DNA of 64,000 nucleotides from Nocardia ninae NBRC 108245 (GTDB lineage: Bacteria > Actinomycetota > Actinomycetes > Mycobacteriales > Mycobacteriaceae), in the NCBI RefSeq assembly GCF_007990755.1, contig NZ_BJXA01000049.1, positions 1 to 64,000 on the forward strand, given 5' to 3'. The stretch's first letter is position 1, and every line of letters starts with the position of its first letter. Below the pieces are notes generated by a model, which saw only the letters and a program-made list of their open reading frames with translations, was not told the origin of the DNA and did not search any database. The translations under genes and the position numbers were made by a program. Positions 25,299 to 34,747 of this stretch are shown here, one piece after another.

Positions 25299-26515
25299 AC
25301 CCGCCGCTGAGCTCACCCACCCCGCCGGCTTCGCCGGCTGCCATCCCCCTGTGGCAATGGCTGGTCTGGCACCGGGTCGCTGTAGCCAATATCGGCCTGA
25401 TCGTGGTGCTCGTGCTCGGCGCGTCCTATCTGGGTGTCTATGTGCTGCGGATCAGTCCGCTGCCGAGCACGTACACCGTGCGGGTCGAGTTGCAGAGCTC
25501 CGGCGGTCTCGCACCGAACAACGACGTCACCTTCCGCGGTACCCGTGTCGGCCGGGTCGAGGAGGTCCGCATCTCCGGCGACGGCGTCGCCGCGATCGCC
25601 GAAATCGACAAGACCGCACGGATTCCGGTGGGCGGCACGGTCGCCGTCGGCAGGCTCTCCGCGGCGGGTGAGCAGTATCTCGACTTCCGGCCGGAGGCGG
25701 ACAGCGGGCCATATCTGGCCGACGGCTCCGTGATCGAGCGCGCCAGGACGACGGCGCCGGTGACGATGCAGTCGGTGTTCGCGAGCATGAGCGGACTGAT
25801 CGGCGGGATGAATCCCGGACGGCTCAACGTCATCGTGGACGAACTGGACAAGGCGCTGGCGGGTGGCCCGGATCGGCTGCGCAACATGATCTCCGGTATC
25901 AGCCGGGCCATGGCCGGATTGACCGACCTACTGCCGCAGACCAGGCAGCTCATCGAGAACCTCCAGGTGATCGCCGACACGACCAGTCACGCGCAGCCGG
26001 ACCTGACCACCTTGACCACCGGCTCCAGCGCGCTGTTCCAGCAGTTGACCGCCGCCGATCAGGAAGTACGCAAGTTCCTCGACCTCGGACCCGGCCAGCT
26101 GGCCACCCTCGGCGGCATCGTGCGCGACACCGAGGATCCGATGACCAACCTGGTCACCAACTTCGTCGCGATCACCAAGGCCGCCAAGCTGCGGGCCCCC
26201 GCCATCGCGGCGCTGTTCCCGGCGCTGCGCACGGGTTCGGAGGCGATCGGCATTCCGGCCCATGACAACGCGTACCACACCCTGGTCGACCCATGGCCAC
26301 GGCCGAGCTGTGACTACGACACCGTGCCCGTGGTGCCGACCACGAAGACCGTCGACACCAGGGTCCGGCTCTACAACTACTGCGTCACGAGCAATCCGGC
26401 GTTGCAGGTGCGTGGTTCGGCGAACGCGCCGCGACCGAACGTGCCGGACAACGGTGCCGGGCCGCCGCCCGGCGTCACCGGCAATGAACTGTCCCGACCG
26501 GCACCTGGTAGATAG
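25295..26515 (+). CDS. mceF: Mce family protein, F position
   Basis: This 406-residue product closes the set of six. It has an N-terminal anchor (about residues 30-52, I-G-L-I-V-V-L-V-L-G-A-S-Y-L-G), the Mce domain (N-N-D-V-T-F-R-G-T-R-V-G-R-V-E-E) and a helical part. It ends in a proline-rich tail (P-G-V-T-G-N-E-L-S-R-P-A-P). The end lies 11 nt before the Mce-associated gene, which has its own GAGGAG ribosome site. Confidence 0.93.
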   Translation: MNPPLSSPTPPASPAAIPLWQWLVWHRVAVANIGLIVVLVLGASYLGVYVLRISPLPSTYTVRVELQSSGGLAPNNDVTFRGTRVGRVEEVRISGDGVAAIAEIDKTARIPVGGTVAVGRLSAAGEQYLDFRPEADSGPYLADGSVIERARTTAPVTMQSVFASMSGLIGGMNPGRLNVIVDELDKALAGGPDRLRNMISGISRAMAGLTDLLPQTRQLIENLQVIADTTSHAQPDLTTLTTGSSALFQQLTAADQEVRKFLDLGPGQLATLGGIVRDTEDPMTNLVTNFVAITKAAKLRAPAIAALFPALRTGSEAIGIPAHDNAYHTLVDPWPRPSCDYDTVPVVPTTKTVDTRVRLYNYCVTSNPALQVRGSANAPRPNVPDNGAGPPPGVTGNELSRPAPGR

Positions 26516-26526
26516 AGGAGCGCACC

Positions 26527-27141
26527 ATGACCGACAACGAACTACCCGAGGATTCGACTGCATCGAGTGATGTTGTGCCAGAGAAGGACTCGGATCAGGC
26601 TGCACCTGCCGGCGGGCTCGAGCGGTTCCGGCCAGGCCGAGTCGGAAAGCTCGTGCTCGGTGTGGCGGCGGCCGTAACACTCTGCGCCGCAGTCGCTTCG
26701 AGCGTTGTCTTCTACGTGCAGAACAAGGGCAACAAAGCCACTCTTGCCGCCAACGCGGACGCGCGCACGGCCGCCTGTGCCTACGCGCCGATCCTGGCCG
26801 ACTACGACGCGAAGAAGCTCGACCCCTACTTCGCCGCCGTGCTCGACGGCGCCACCGGTGACTGGAAGAAGCAATTCGACAGCACCAGCAAGGAATTGCG
26901 CGAGGTGCTCACCCAGGGCGAGGTGGTGTCGAAGGTCAACGACGTGCAGTGCGCGATCAAGACCGGTGACGAGCACTCCGCCGAGGCCATCGTGGTGATC
27001 GGGCAGACCATCACCAGCATGGGCACCCAGGGCAAGCCCGCCCCCGGCCAGCTGTCCATGGTGATGCGCCTGGAGAAGGTCGACGGCCGCTGGCTGGTGA
27101 ACAAGGTGAATTCGCCGCTGGCCCCGCCGCAGCAGCCGTAA
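26527..27141 (+). CDS. Mce-associated membrane protein (Mam-like)
   Basis: The 204-residue protein has a polar acidic N-terminus, a single membrane helix at about residues 39-62, and an exposed domain with D-A-R-T-A-A-C-A-Y and a conserved-looking C-terminal W-L-V-N-K-V-N. This is the layout of the Mce-associated (Mam) proteins that end many mce operons and are thought to stabilise the complex. Its stop codon abuts the stop of the convergent TetR-like gene with no base between, so any terminator must lie within coding sequence. Confidence 0.82.
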   Translation: MTDNELPEDSTASSDVVPEKDSDQAAPAGGLERFRPGRVGKLVLGVAAAVTLCAAVASSVVFYVQNKGNKATLAANADARTAACAYAPILADYDAKKLDPYFAAVLDGATGDWKKQFDSTSKELREVLTQGEVVSKVNDVQCAIKTGDEHSAEAIVVIGQTITSMGTQGKPAPGQLSMVMRLEKVDGRWLVNKVNSPLAPPQQP

Positions 27142-28386
27142 CTACTCGGCGTCGCGGCCGAACAGCACGACCCGCATCAGGTGGACCACCCGTTGCCGCG
27201 AGCACGCCGGATCCGTGGAGCCGAAGCGCTGGCCCAGGTCGACCACCAGCGCCAAGGCCGCGTGGACCAGCAGTCTGGCGTCGGCGGCGGCGAGTTCGGG
27301 GCGGACGCCGACGAGCAGCTTCGCCCACTCTTCGACGTTGAGCCGCTGGATGTTTCGCAGGGCCGTCCGAGCGTCGGCAGGCACGTTACTGATCTCGGCG
27401 TAGTAGACGAAGGTCAGCTCGCGTTCGGCGAACGAGCCCGCCACGTAGAGCTCGATCAGCGTCGTCAGGGCCTGCTCGGGGCCGTCGGCGGCGGCGACCG
27501 CAGGGCCGATCGCGGCCGAAACCCGTTCTGCCGCACGGCGGAACGCGGCCGCCAGGATGTCGCCCTTACTGCGATAGAAGCGGTACACGGCGGAGGAGGC
27601 GGGCAACCCGGCCGCGGTGGCGATGTCCTCGACGCTGACATTCGGATAGCCGCGTTCGTGGAACAACTCGATCGCGCGCGCGAGCAGCAGCTCGTGCTTG
27701 AAGGTCAGCGGAATCTCGGTTACCGCAAGGGGTTCGGGGTGTTGCGCCGGTGGCGGCAGCACGCACTCGGCGGCGGCGCGGCAGGCCGCCCCGAGCAGTG
27801 CGGTCAACGCGCGCACCGGGATCGACACGTGGTGGTCGCCGATGCTGCTGAGCACGCTCAGCACCGCGGCCGCCAGCACGGACCGGTCCGCCTTGTCCAA
27901 GTCCGGACGGGCCTCGCCGAGCAGCGACATCAGGACCGAATGCACCGTCGCCAGCTGGTCGTCCAGGATCGCGGCGTCGGCGTCCTCGAGATAGCGGCGC
28001 TGCCAGCGCAGCAGCGCGGCGCTGCGGCGATTGGCGATCGAGGACGCGATGAGGGCGTCCACGACGCGGCCGAGCCGTATTTCGGCGGGCAGCCCGCGCG
28101 CCGAGTCGGGCAGCCGCACCGCCGCCTCGCTGAGGGCGCCGAGCCGCAGCGCCTCCTCGCGGAACAGCGCGTATTTGCTGGGGTAGTGCCGATACAGCGC
28201 GGCCGAGCTGATGTCGAGCCGGGACGCGATGTCCTCCATGCTCACACCGTGGTAGCCGAGCGACCCGAACGCCTCAGCGGAGGCCGCCGCGATCTGGGCC
28301 CGTCGATCACGCGGCCGCCGGCGGACCACGCGCGGCGCGGTCCCGTCGGACGCCTTGTCCGCGGCGCGGCCTTCCTGGGCACCCAT
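27142..28386 (-). CDS. Regulator with two TetR domains (paralog 1)
   Basis: The 414-residue protein is two TetR-like units in one chain. The first helix-turn-helix is at about residues 25-75 (G-V-S-M-E-D-I-A-S-R-L-D-I-S-S-A-A-L-Y-R-H). The second is at about 220-270 (V-S-V-E-D-I-A-T-A-A-G-L-P-A-S-S-A-V-Y-R-F-Y). A normal TetR monomer has one and dimerises; a fused pair could bind DNA as a single chain. ATG 28386 is preferred to a TTG at 28404. Its neighbour at 28568 is a close paralog. Lying directly after the mce operon, it may regulate lipid import; the target is not shown by sequence alone. Confidence 0.82.
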   Translation of the reverse strand: MGAQEGRAADKASDGTAPRVVRRRPRDRRAQIAAASAEAFGSLGYHGVSMEDIASRLDISSAALYRHYPSKYALFREEALRLGALSEAAVRLPDSARGLPAEIRLGRVVDALIASSIANRRSAALLRWQRRYLEDADAAILDDQLATVHSVLMSLLGEARPDLDKADRSVLAAAVLSVLSSIGDHHVSIPVRALTALLGAACRAAAECVLPPPAQHPEPLAVTEIPLTFKHELLLARAIELFHERGYPNVSVEDIATAAGLPASSAVYRFYRSKGDILAAAFRRAAERVSAAIGPAVAAADGPEQALTTLIELYVAGSFAERELTFVYYAEISNVPADARTALRNIQRLNVEEWAKLLVGVRPELAAADARLLVHAALALVVDLGQRFGSTDPACSRQRVVHLMRVVLFGRDAE

Positions 28387-28465
28387 GCGGCGATGGTAGC
28401 CCAATCGGACGCTCGGTACAGGGGCCTTTGCATGCCCGAACTCAAACTGAATGGTAGATCACAAA

Positions 28466-28522
28466 GGAATCCAGATTGCGGAAGCTACCTGTAACTCTTC
28501 GACCGCACCTATCTGGAATTCC
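28466..28522. promoter_or_regulatory. Possible operator: inverted GGAATCCAGAT elements between the TetR paralogs
   Basis: GGAATCCAGAT (28466-28476) and ATCTGGAATTCC (28511-28522) are inverted copies differing by one inserted base. They lie in the 181-nt gap upstream of paralog 1 and are AT-richer than their surroundings. They are plausible binding sites for one or both double TetR proteins. Nothing else supports this. Confidence 0.4.
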
Positions 28523-28567
28523 GCATAACATAAGCGACCGGTTGGTACCTCAGTCGAGCCGGTCTGC

Positions 28568-29812
28568 TCAGGCTGCGGCGGGACGCCCGAAAAGGACCAG
28601 CTGCATCAACAGCCGAACCCGTCCCTGCGCCGCCATCGGCTGATTGTCGAACGCGCGACCGAGGTCGACCACCAGCGCGAACGCGGCGTGAATGAGGAAC
28701 CGTGCCTCGGCAGGCGAGAGCTCCGGGCGCACCTCGCGCAGCAGTCGTGCCCACTCTTCGACGCTGAGCCGCTGGATGTTTCGCAGCACCGCGCGTTCCT
28801 CCGCCGGAACGTGCTGGAACTCGGTGAAATACACGTAGGTCAGCGCGCGCTCGGCGAACGACCCCGCGACATACTGGTCGATCAGCGTTGTCAGGGCGCC
28901 CTCCGGGCTCGCCGCGTTCGCCACCGCCGGGCCGACCGCGCCCGAAACCCGTTCCGCGGCACGGCGAAAGGCCGCGGCGAGCAGGTCGCTCTTGCCTCGG
29001 TAGAACCGGTACACCGCCGAGGCCGCGGAAAGCCCGGCGGCGGTGGCGATGTCCTCCACGCTGACATTCGGATAGCCGCGCTCGTGGAACAGCTCCACCG
29101 CTTTACGCAGCAGCAGTTCATGTTTGAACGAGTCCGGGATCTCGACCACCTGCAACGGCTCGGCCGGCTGCTCGGCGGGCAACTGTGCGCCGACGATCGG
29201 CTGGCATGCCGAACCAAGCAGTCGGGCAAGAGATTTCGCCGGCAGCGTGGCGTGGTGGTCGGCGATGCTGGTGATCGTGCTCAGCAAGGCCATCCGCAGT
29301 ACCCGGGTGTCGTCCTCGGTCAGTTCCGGGCGCAGCTCGGCCAGCTGGCTGCCGAGCGCGCCGAGCACGGTGAGCTGCTGGTCGTCCAGCGTCGTCACAT
29401 CGTCGGGCTCGAGGTAGCGGCCCTCCCAGCGCACCAGCGTGATGGTCGGCCGATTCTCGATGGTGACGGTGATGAGCGCGTCGAGTACGTGCCGTAACCG
29501 CTGGTCGGGCGACCACGCCGCGGCCTCGGCGGGCAGCTCGACCGCCTCGGTCATCGCCCGGCCCACCCGTAGCAATTCCTCGCGGAACAGCGCGTACTTG
29601 CTCGGATAGTGCCGATACAGCGCGGCGGAGCTGATGCCGAGGCCGGAGGCGATGTCCTCCATGCTCACGCCGTGATAGCCGAGCGCGCCGAACGCGGCGG
29701 CCGAGGCAGCGGCGATCTGGGCCCGTCGATTCTTCGGCCTGCGCCGGACCTCGCGGGGTGCCGAGTCGCCGGTGCTCGCCTTCCGCGCCGTACGGCGATT
29801 GTCGACACTCAT
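28568..29812 (-). CDS. Regulator with two TetR domains (paralog 2)
   Basis: This 414-residue protein mirrors its downstream neighbour in length and order of domains. The first recognition region is almost identical (G-V-S-M-E-D-I-A-S-G-L-G-I-S-S-A-A-L-Y-R-H) and the second is also near-identical (V-S-V-E-D-I-A-T-A-A-G-L-S-A-A-S-A-V-Y-R). The ligand-binding parts differ more. The genes clearly come from a tandem duplication, and each carries an older internal duplication. The conserved recognition helices suggest overlapping DNA targets with different effectors. Confidence 0.82.
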   Translation of the reverse strand: MSVDNRRTARKASTGDSAPREVRRRPKNRRAQIAAASAAAFGALGYHGVSMEDIASGLGISSAALYRHYPSKYALFREELLRVGRAMTEAVELPAEAAAWSPDQRLRHVLDALITVTIENRPTITLVRWEGRYLEPDDVTTLDDQQLTVLGALGSQLAELRPELTEDDTRVLRMALLSTITSIADHHATLPAKSLARLLGSACQPIVGAQLPAEQPAEPLQVVEIPDSFKHELLLRKAVELFHERGYPNVSVEDIATAAGLSAASAVYRFYRGKSDLLAAAFRRAAERVSGAVGPAVANAASPEGALTTLIDQYVAGSFAERALTYVYFTEFQHVPAEERAVLRNIQRLSVEEWARLLREVRPELSPAEARFLIHAAFALVVDLGRAFDNQPMAAQGRVRLLMQLVLFGRPAAA

Positions 29813-30021
29813 GCGGACATCGTACTGATCAGGGCTGGTGAGACGGGCTACGGCTCGGCGCGGGCGTCCGCCGAACCGCGCGGGTGCCCCAGGTCACGCC
29901 GAATAAGCGCACTACCTGCCGGAAAGCGGCGCGAGGCCGCGCGACCTGTAGGCGGGAGTCGTCAATGTGATCGCTGCCACAACTGCTCAGCAACCATGCA
30001 GTGTCGAGTGCGCGGGTCGCC

Positions 30022-31362
30022 TCAGGCGCGTGGCGTGATGACCAGGCGCGCCTTGCCGCGCGGGACCGTGGTGATGTTGCGGGTCTTCCCGCGTTCGGGT
30101 TCCGTGCCCTCGGGCAGCGAAAGCGAATGCCGCACAAGGATTTCCCGCAGCACTGCGGTGCTCTCCATCAGCGAGAAGCCCGCACCGATGCAGCGCCGGA
30201 CCCCGCCACCGAACGGGAACCAGGTATTCGGCGCCACCTCACCGGCGAGGAAACGCTCCGGCCGGAAGACGGCGAGGTCGGGGTAGCTGTCGGGATTGCG
30301 GTGTGCGAGCAGGATCGAGGTGCTTACCACCGTGCCTGCGGGCAGTCGCCTGCCGCCGATCGTCATATCCCTGGTCAGTTTTCGGTTGGTTCCGTTGATG
30401 ACGACGTGCAGCCGCATCGCCTCCTTCATGACGGCTTCCAGATATTTGTCGTCGTCGGTGCGCGCGGCCGCGTAAGCCAGCTCTTGGATGTCCGGATGGG
30501 TCGCGAGCTCGTACAGCGCCCAGGACAGCGCCGACGCGGTCGTCTCGTGCCCGGCCAGCAGCAGGGTGATGAGCTGATCGCGCAGTTCGGCGTCGGTGAG
30601 CGGCGGGTCGTGGTCCTCGCCGGTGCCCGCGTGCAGCAGCCGGGACAGCACATCGGTGCGCTCGGCCAGATCCGGTGCCCGCCGTCGCGCCGCGATCTCG
30701 GCGTAGAGCAGGGCGTCGACGGCGCGCAGGTTGTCGGCGAACCGCTTCCACGGTCCGAGCCGCGCGAGCCAGTTCGCCTTGAAGCCGAGGAACACCAGCG
30801 GATTCAGGTTCACGATCTGCTTCAGTCGCGGTCCGAGTTCGGCGCGGGTGTGTTCATCGGTGACCCCGAAAACCACCTGCACGATCACCTCGAGGGTGAG
30901 CGCGTTCATCCGGTCGAGCGTGATGAGCGTGGCACCCGGTGTCCAGCGGGCGATCTCGGCGACGGCGATGTCGGCGACCAGGTCGCGGTAGGCGCGCAGC
31001 GCCGAGCCGTTGAAGGCGGGCATCAGCAGCCGTCGGGCGCGCGCGTGTTCGTCCTCGTCGGTGAGCAGCAGGGAGTGGCTGCCCATCACGTGGCCGAGGA
31101 TCTGGTTGCCCTCGCCCGCGTGCAGGTCGTGCGGGTTGCCCGCGAAGATCTCCTTGATGTGCTCCGGGCGGGAGAACACCACGGCATGGTCGGCGAAGGG
31201 CGGGATCCGCAGTGTGAAGACGTCACCGTACCGGCGCGCCAGGGCGGGCACGAACCGCTGCCGATCGACTTGGAACAGGATGCTCTGCACGATGCCGGGC
31301 AGTCGCGACCCCGGTGGATAGGCGGCGATCTCGTCGCGCGCTCGGACGTCCTGTGCGGCCAC
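30022..31362 (-). CDS. Cytochrome P450 (CYP135/138-like)
   Basis: The 446-residue enzyme has the P450 landmarks in order: the oxygen-binding helix A-G-H-E-T-T, the E-A-M-R (E-x-x-R) motif, and the heme loop F-P-F-G-G-G-V-R-R-C-I-G with the cysteine ligand. The overall sequence resembles mycobacterial CYP135/CYP138 proteins, whose substrates are unclear. GTG 31362 was chosen because GGAGG lies 7 nt upstream; a GTG 45 nt earlier has no such site. It is on the same strand as, and downstream of, the acetoacetyl-CoA synthetase (93 nt gap), so it may be in the same transcript. No ferredoxin adjoins it. Confidence 0.9.
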   Translation of the reverse strand: MAAQDVRARDEIAAYPPGSRLPGIVQSILFQVDRQRFVPALARRYGDVFTLRIPPFADHAVVFSRPEHIKEIFAGNPHDLHAGEGNQILGHVMGSHSLLLTDEDEHARARRLLMPAFNGSALRAYRDLVADIAVAEIARWTPGATLITLDRMNALTLEVIVQVVFGVTDEHTRAELGPRLKQIVNLNPLVFLGFKANWLARLGPWKRFADNLRAVDALLYAEIAARRRAPDLAERTDVLSRLLHAGTGEDHDPPLTDAELRDQLITLLLAGHETTASALSWALYELATHPDIQELAYAAARTDDDKYLEAVMKEAMRLHVVINGTNRKLTRDMTIGGRRLPAGTVVSTSILLAHRNPDSYPDLAVFRPERFLAGEVAPNTWFPFGGGVRRCIGAGFSLMESTAVLREILVRHSLSLPEGTEPERGKTRNITTVPRGKARLVITPRA

Positions 31363-31455
31363 GATGCCACCTCCGCCGGGGTAAGGGACGAGCCTGTCCT
31401 GCACCACGCTAGGAGATGTGCGGGCAAGGGTCTATGAAACAGTTCGAATCAGGCG

Positions 31456-33405
31456 CTAGCTTTCGGTGTTCGGGCGGACGGCCGCGTACCAATCGAGCAG
31501 GTCCGGATTGTCGACGGCACTGCGTTCGACGACGCGGGTGGCGTCGGCCCCTTGGAAGAGCTTCTTGATCGGCACCTCGAGCTTCTTGCCGGTCCGGGTA
31601 TGCGGAATGCCCGGGGCTACCAGGATTTCGTCGGGCACGTGGCGCGGGGAGACCTCGGTGCGGATGGTGGTGTTGATGCGAGTCTTCAGGTCGTCGGTGA
31701 GTTCGGCGCCGGGCGCGAGCACGACGAACAGCGGCATCCAGTAGCCGCCGTCCGGCTGTTCGGCGCCGATGACCAGCGCCTCGGCGATCTCGGGGAGGCG
31801 CTCGACGGACTGGTAGATGTCTGCGCTGCCCATCCGGATGCCGTGGCGGTTGAGGGTGGAGTCGGAGCGGCCGTGCACGACGATGGAGTTGCGGTCGGTG
31901 ATGGTGATCCAGTCGCCGTGCCGCCACACGCCGGGGTACATGTCGAAATAGGCGTCGTGGTAACGCTTTCCGTCGGCGTCATGCCAGAACCGCACCGGCA
32001 TGGACGGCATCGGCTTCGTGATGACCAGCTCGCCGACCTCGCCGCGGACCGGCTGCCCGGTGCCGTCGAAGGCCTCGATCGCGGCGCCGAGGAAGCGCGC
32101 CGAGAGCTCGCCGGGCCAGGCGGGCACGGTGCGCACGCCACCGAGGAAGGCCGAAACCACGTCGGTGCCGCCGCTGATCGAGTTGACCTGGACATGGTCA
32201 CCGGTGTTCTCGCCCAGCCAGAGTGCCGACGAGGTGGGCAGCGACGCACCGGTGATGCCGACCGCGCGCAGTGCGGACAAGTCGTGCTCGGTGCGCGGCA
32301 CGGCACCCGCCTTGATGCAGGCGAGCACGTACCCGGGGCTGGTGCCGAGCATGGTCGTGCGGGTCTCGGCGGCGATGCGCCACAGCGCATCCGGCGCCGG
32401 ATAGGTGGGGCTGCCGTCGTAGCAGACGACGGTCGCGCCGACCAGCAGGCCGGAGATCTGGAAGTTCCACATCATCCAGCTCGGGCTGGTGTACCAGAAG
32501 AAGGTATCGTCCGGGCCGATATCCGTTTGCAGGGCAACGGCTTTGAGATGCTCCAGCAGTACACCGCCGTGCCCGTGCACGATGCCCTTCGGCAGCCCGG
32601 TGGTGCCGGAGGAGAACACGATCCACAGCGGATGGTCGAAATCGACCGTCTCCGTCTCGATCACGGCGGGCGCGGCCTCGTCGCTGGCGATCGCGTCTCG
32701 CCACGGCGTCGCCTCCGCAACGTCGAGCCCCAGCTGAGACACGGCGATCGTGCCGCGCAGGGTGCCGAGACCGGCTTGCAGCGCGGCGATGTCGGCGCGC
32801 TTGTCGTGGGCCTTGCCGCCGAAGCGGTAGCCGTCCACGGTGATCAGCACGGTGGGTTCGAGCTGGCCGAGCCGATCCAGCGCGGCCTTGGGCGAGTAGT
32901 CCTGGCCGCAGGCGGTCCACACCGCGCCGATGCTCGCGGTCGCCAGGAACGCGATGACTGTCTCCGGGATATTGGGCAGGTAGCCCGCCACCCGATCGCC
33001 CGGTTGCACCCCTAGGTCCCGCAGGGTCCGGGCCAAGGCCGCCGTGTGGTCGATCAACTCGACCCAGGACACCTCGCGCCGTTCCGCGTCCTCACTGATG
33101 GCGACGATCGCGGGACGGTCGGTGCGGAACTGACGAACCACCTGATCGACGTAGTTCAGCCGGGTGCCGGGAAACCATTGCGCACCCGGCATTTCCGCGT
33201 CGGCCAGCACCTCGCCGGCGGTATCTCCGAGCTCGAAGTAATCCCACACCGCGTGCCAGAATTCGGCGATCTCAGCGACGGACCACTGCCACAGCGCGTG
33301 GTAGTCGGGCACGGCGCGGCCGGTGCGTGCCGTGACGAACCGCGCGAAGTCGGTGATCCTGGCGTCGGCGATATCCTGCTCGGTCGGCACCCACTGTGGT
33401 TGCAC
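31456..33405 (-). CDS. Acetoacetyl-CoA synthetase
   Basis: The 649-residue ANL-superfamily ligase begins like acetoacetyl-CoA synthetases: early W-P and W-F-P-G-T-R-L-N-Y, S-S-G-T-T-G-L-P-K-G (P-loop), H-G-H-G-G and the C-terminal lysine segment R-T-G-K-K-L-E-V-P. It activates acetoacetate with ATP and CoA. This closes the leucine route encoded upstream, where cleavage of HMG-CoA gives acetyl-CoA and acetoacetate. It also links to the 3-hydroxybutyrate dehydrogenase at 40338. A strong AGGAGG site precedes the GTG start. Confidence 0.9.
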   Translation of the reverse strand: MQPQWVPTEQDIADARITDFARFVTARTGRAVPDYHALWQWSVAEIAEFWHAVWDYFELGDTAGEVLADAEMPGAQWFPGTRLNYVDQVVRQFRTDRPAIVAISEDAERREVSWVELIDHTAALARTLRDLGVQPGDRVAGYLPNIPETVIAFLATASIGAVWTACGQDYSPKAALDRLGQLEPTVLITVDGYRFGGKAHDKRADIAALQAGLGTLRGTIAVSQLGLDVAEATPWRDAIASDEAAPAVIETETVDFDHPLWIVFSSGTTGLPKGIVHGHGGVLLEHLKAVALQTDIGPDDTFFWYTSPSWMMWNFQISGLLVGATVVCYDGSPTYPAPDALWRIAAETRTTMLGTSPGYVLACIKAGAVPRTEHDLSALRAVGITGASLPTSSALWLGENTGDHVQVNSISGGTDVVSAFLGGVRTVPAWPGELSARFLGAAIEAFDGTGQPVRGEVGELVITKPMPSMPVRFWHDADGKRYHDAYFDMYPGVWRHGDWITITDRNSIVVHGRSDSTLNRHGIRMGSADIYQSVERLPEIAEALVIGAEQPDGGYWMPLFVVLAPGAELTDDLKTRINTTIRTEVSPRHVPDEILVAPGIPHTRTGKKLEVPIKKLFQGADATRVVERSAVDNPDLLDWYAAVRPNTES

Positions 33406-33434
33406 CGCAATCCTCCTGGCTTTCGAACTCGGGT

Positions 33435-34247
33435 TCAGGCGCGCTCGGCGCGCCGCACGATCTGCTCGGCATGGCGTAGGACGGGGGCGTCGACCATGCG
33501 GCCCTCGAAGGCGAACACCCCGCGATGCTTCGGCACCTCGTCGAGTACCCTTCTGGCCCAGTCCAGTTCGGCCGCGGTCGGGGCGTACGCCGCGCGAATG
33601 ACCGCCACCTGGCTGGGATGGATGGCGACCTTTGCGTCGAATCCGACGGCGACCGCGTCCAGCGCCTCGACGCGCAGGCCATCGAGGTCGCGGATGTCGA
33701 GATACACCGAGTCGAGCGCGAACTTGCCGTACGCCTTGGCCGCGAGCAGCGCGGTGGACCGGACATGGCGCGCCACATCGCGATAACTACCGTCGGCATG
33801 CCTGCTGGAGTTGCCGCCGAGCCCGGCGACGAGGTCCTCGGCGCCCCACATCACGCCGATCGCATTGGGTGCCGCCATCGCTCGGTCGACCGTCAATGCG
33901 CCGAGCGGCGATTCGATCAATGCGATCACGTCGTACTCGGCCAGAGCCGAGACCTGTTCGGCGGATTCGCATTTCGGCAGCATGATGCGCCGATAGCCGG
34001 TGTCGGCCAGCGCGGCAAGGTCGAGCGAGTGCTCGTCGGTGCCCGCCGCGTTGACGCGGACCACGGTGGTCTCGGGATCCAGCGGTGTCTCGACGAGCGC
34101 CTTGCGCGCTGCCGCCTTGTCCGCGGCAGCGACGCCGTCCTCCAGATCGAGAATCACCACATCCGATGCTGCGGCGGCCTTTTCGTAGCGGTCCGGTCGG
34201 TCCGCCGGGCAGAACAGCCAGGCGGGTCCCGGCAACTGCCAGGTCAC
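33435..34247 (-). CDS. citE: CitE-type HpcH/HpaI lyase (beta-hydroxyacyl-CoA lyase)
   Basis: The 270-residue product is a CoA-ester lyase of the citrate-lyase-beta type: L-D-L-E-D-G-V (metal-binding Glu/Asp), R-V-N near residue 60, and I-A-L-I-E-S-P with W-G-A-E-D-L. It matches the gene that follows the accD1-accA1-fadE19-maoC set in M. tuberculosis (Rv2498c), reported to cleave HMG-CoA-type and citramalyl-CoA substrates in leucine catabolism and itaconate breakdown. The GTG start at 34247 overlaps the maoC stop (GTGA), so a longer in-frame reading was rejected. Confidence 0.85.
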   Translation of the reverse strand: MTWQLPGPAWLFCPADRPDRYEKAAAASDVVILDLEDGVAAADKAAARKALVETPLDPETTVVRVNAAGTDEHSLDLAALADTGYRRIMLPKCESAEQVSALAEYDVIALIESPLGALTVDRAMAAPNAIGVMWGAEDLVAGLGGNSSRHADGSYRDVARHVRSTALLAAKAYGKFALDSVYLDIRDLDGLRVEALDAVAVGFDAKVAIHPSQVAVIRAAYAPTAAELDWARRVLDEVPKHRGVFAFEGRMVDAPVLRHAEQIVRRAERA

Positions 34248-34747
34248 GACTGTCCGCCTTCTGGTCGCAGGCGGATCATCGCGTTGCGCACCGCGACCGC
34301 CACGACGGTGCCGTGCTGGTTGCGTGCGGTGTGGCGGAAGGTGACGATGCCCTCGCCCGGCCTGCTCTTGGAGACCCGCTTGTCCAGCACGACGGTCTCG
34401 GCGTAGACGGTGTCGCCGTGGAACAGCGGAGCCGGGAACTTCACCTCGGTGAAGCCGAGATTGGCGACGGTGGTGCCCTGGGTCAGATGCGCCACCGAGA
34501 GGCCGACCATGGTGCCGAGGGTGAACAGCGAATTGACCAGGCGCTGATGGAACGGCTCCTGCGCGTCGCTGTAGGCCGCATCGATGTGCAGGCCCTGCGG
34601 ATTCATGGTCAGCGTGCTGAACAGCACGTTGTCGGTCTCGGTCATGGTGCGGCCCGGCCGGTGCTCGTAGAGCACGTCGGTCTCGAGCTCCTCGAACCAC
34701 ATGCCGGTCTGCACTACCCGGCGCAAGCCGTTGGTCACGTCGTTCAC
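34244..34747 (-). CDS. MaoC-family dehydratase
   Basis: The 167-residue single-hotdog protein contains the R-hydratase signature region (T-E-T-D-N-V-L-F-S with the following N-P-Q-G-L-H-I-D). In this operon context it is the counterpart of Rv2499c and probably hydrates an unsaturated acyl-CoA such as 3-methylglutaconyl-CoA. The exact substrate is inferred from position. Its GTG start overlaps the acyl-CoA dehydrogenase stop and its stop overlaps the citE start, showing tight translational coupling. Confidence 0.83.
   Translation of the reverse strand: MNDVTNGLRRVVQTGMWFEELETDVLYEHRPGRTMTETDNVLFSTLTMNPQGLHIDAAYSDAQEPFHQRLVNSLFTLGTMVGLSVAHLTQGTTVANLGFTEVKFPAPLFHGDTVYAETVVLDKRVSKSRPGEGIVTFRHTARNQHGTVVAVAVRNAMIRLRPEGGQS

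Noticed and set aside
31363-31407. Longer P450 start at GTG 31407
   Set aside because: No ribosome site there, while GTG 31362 has GGAGG at ideal distance.
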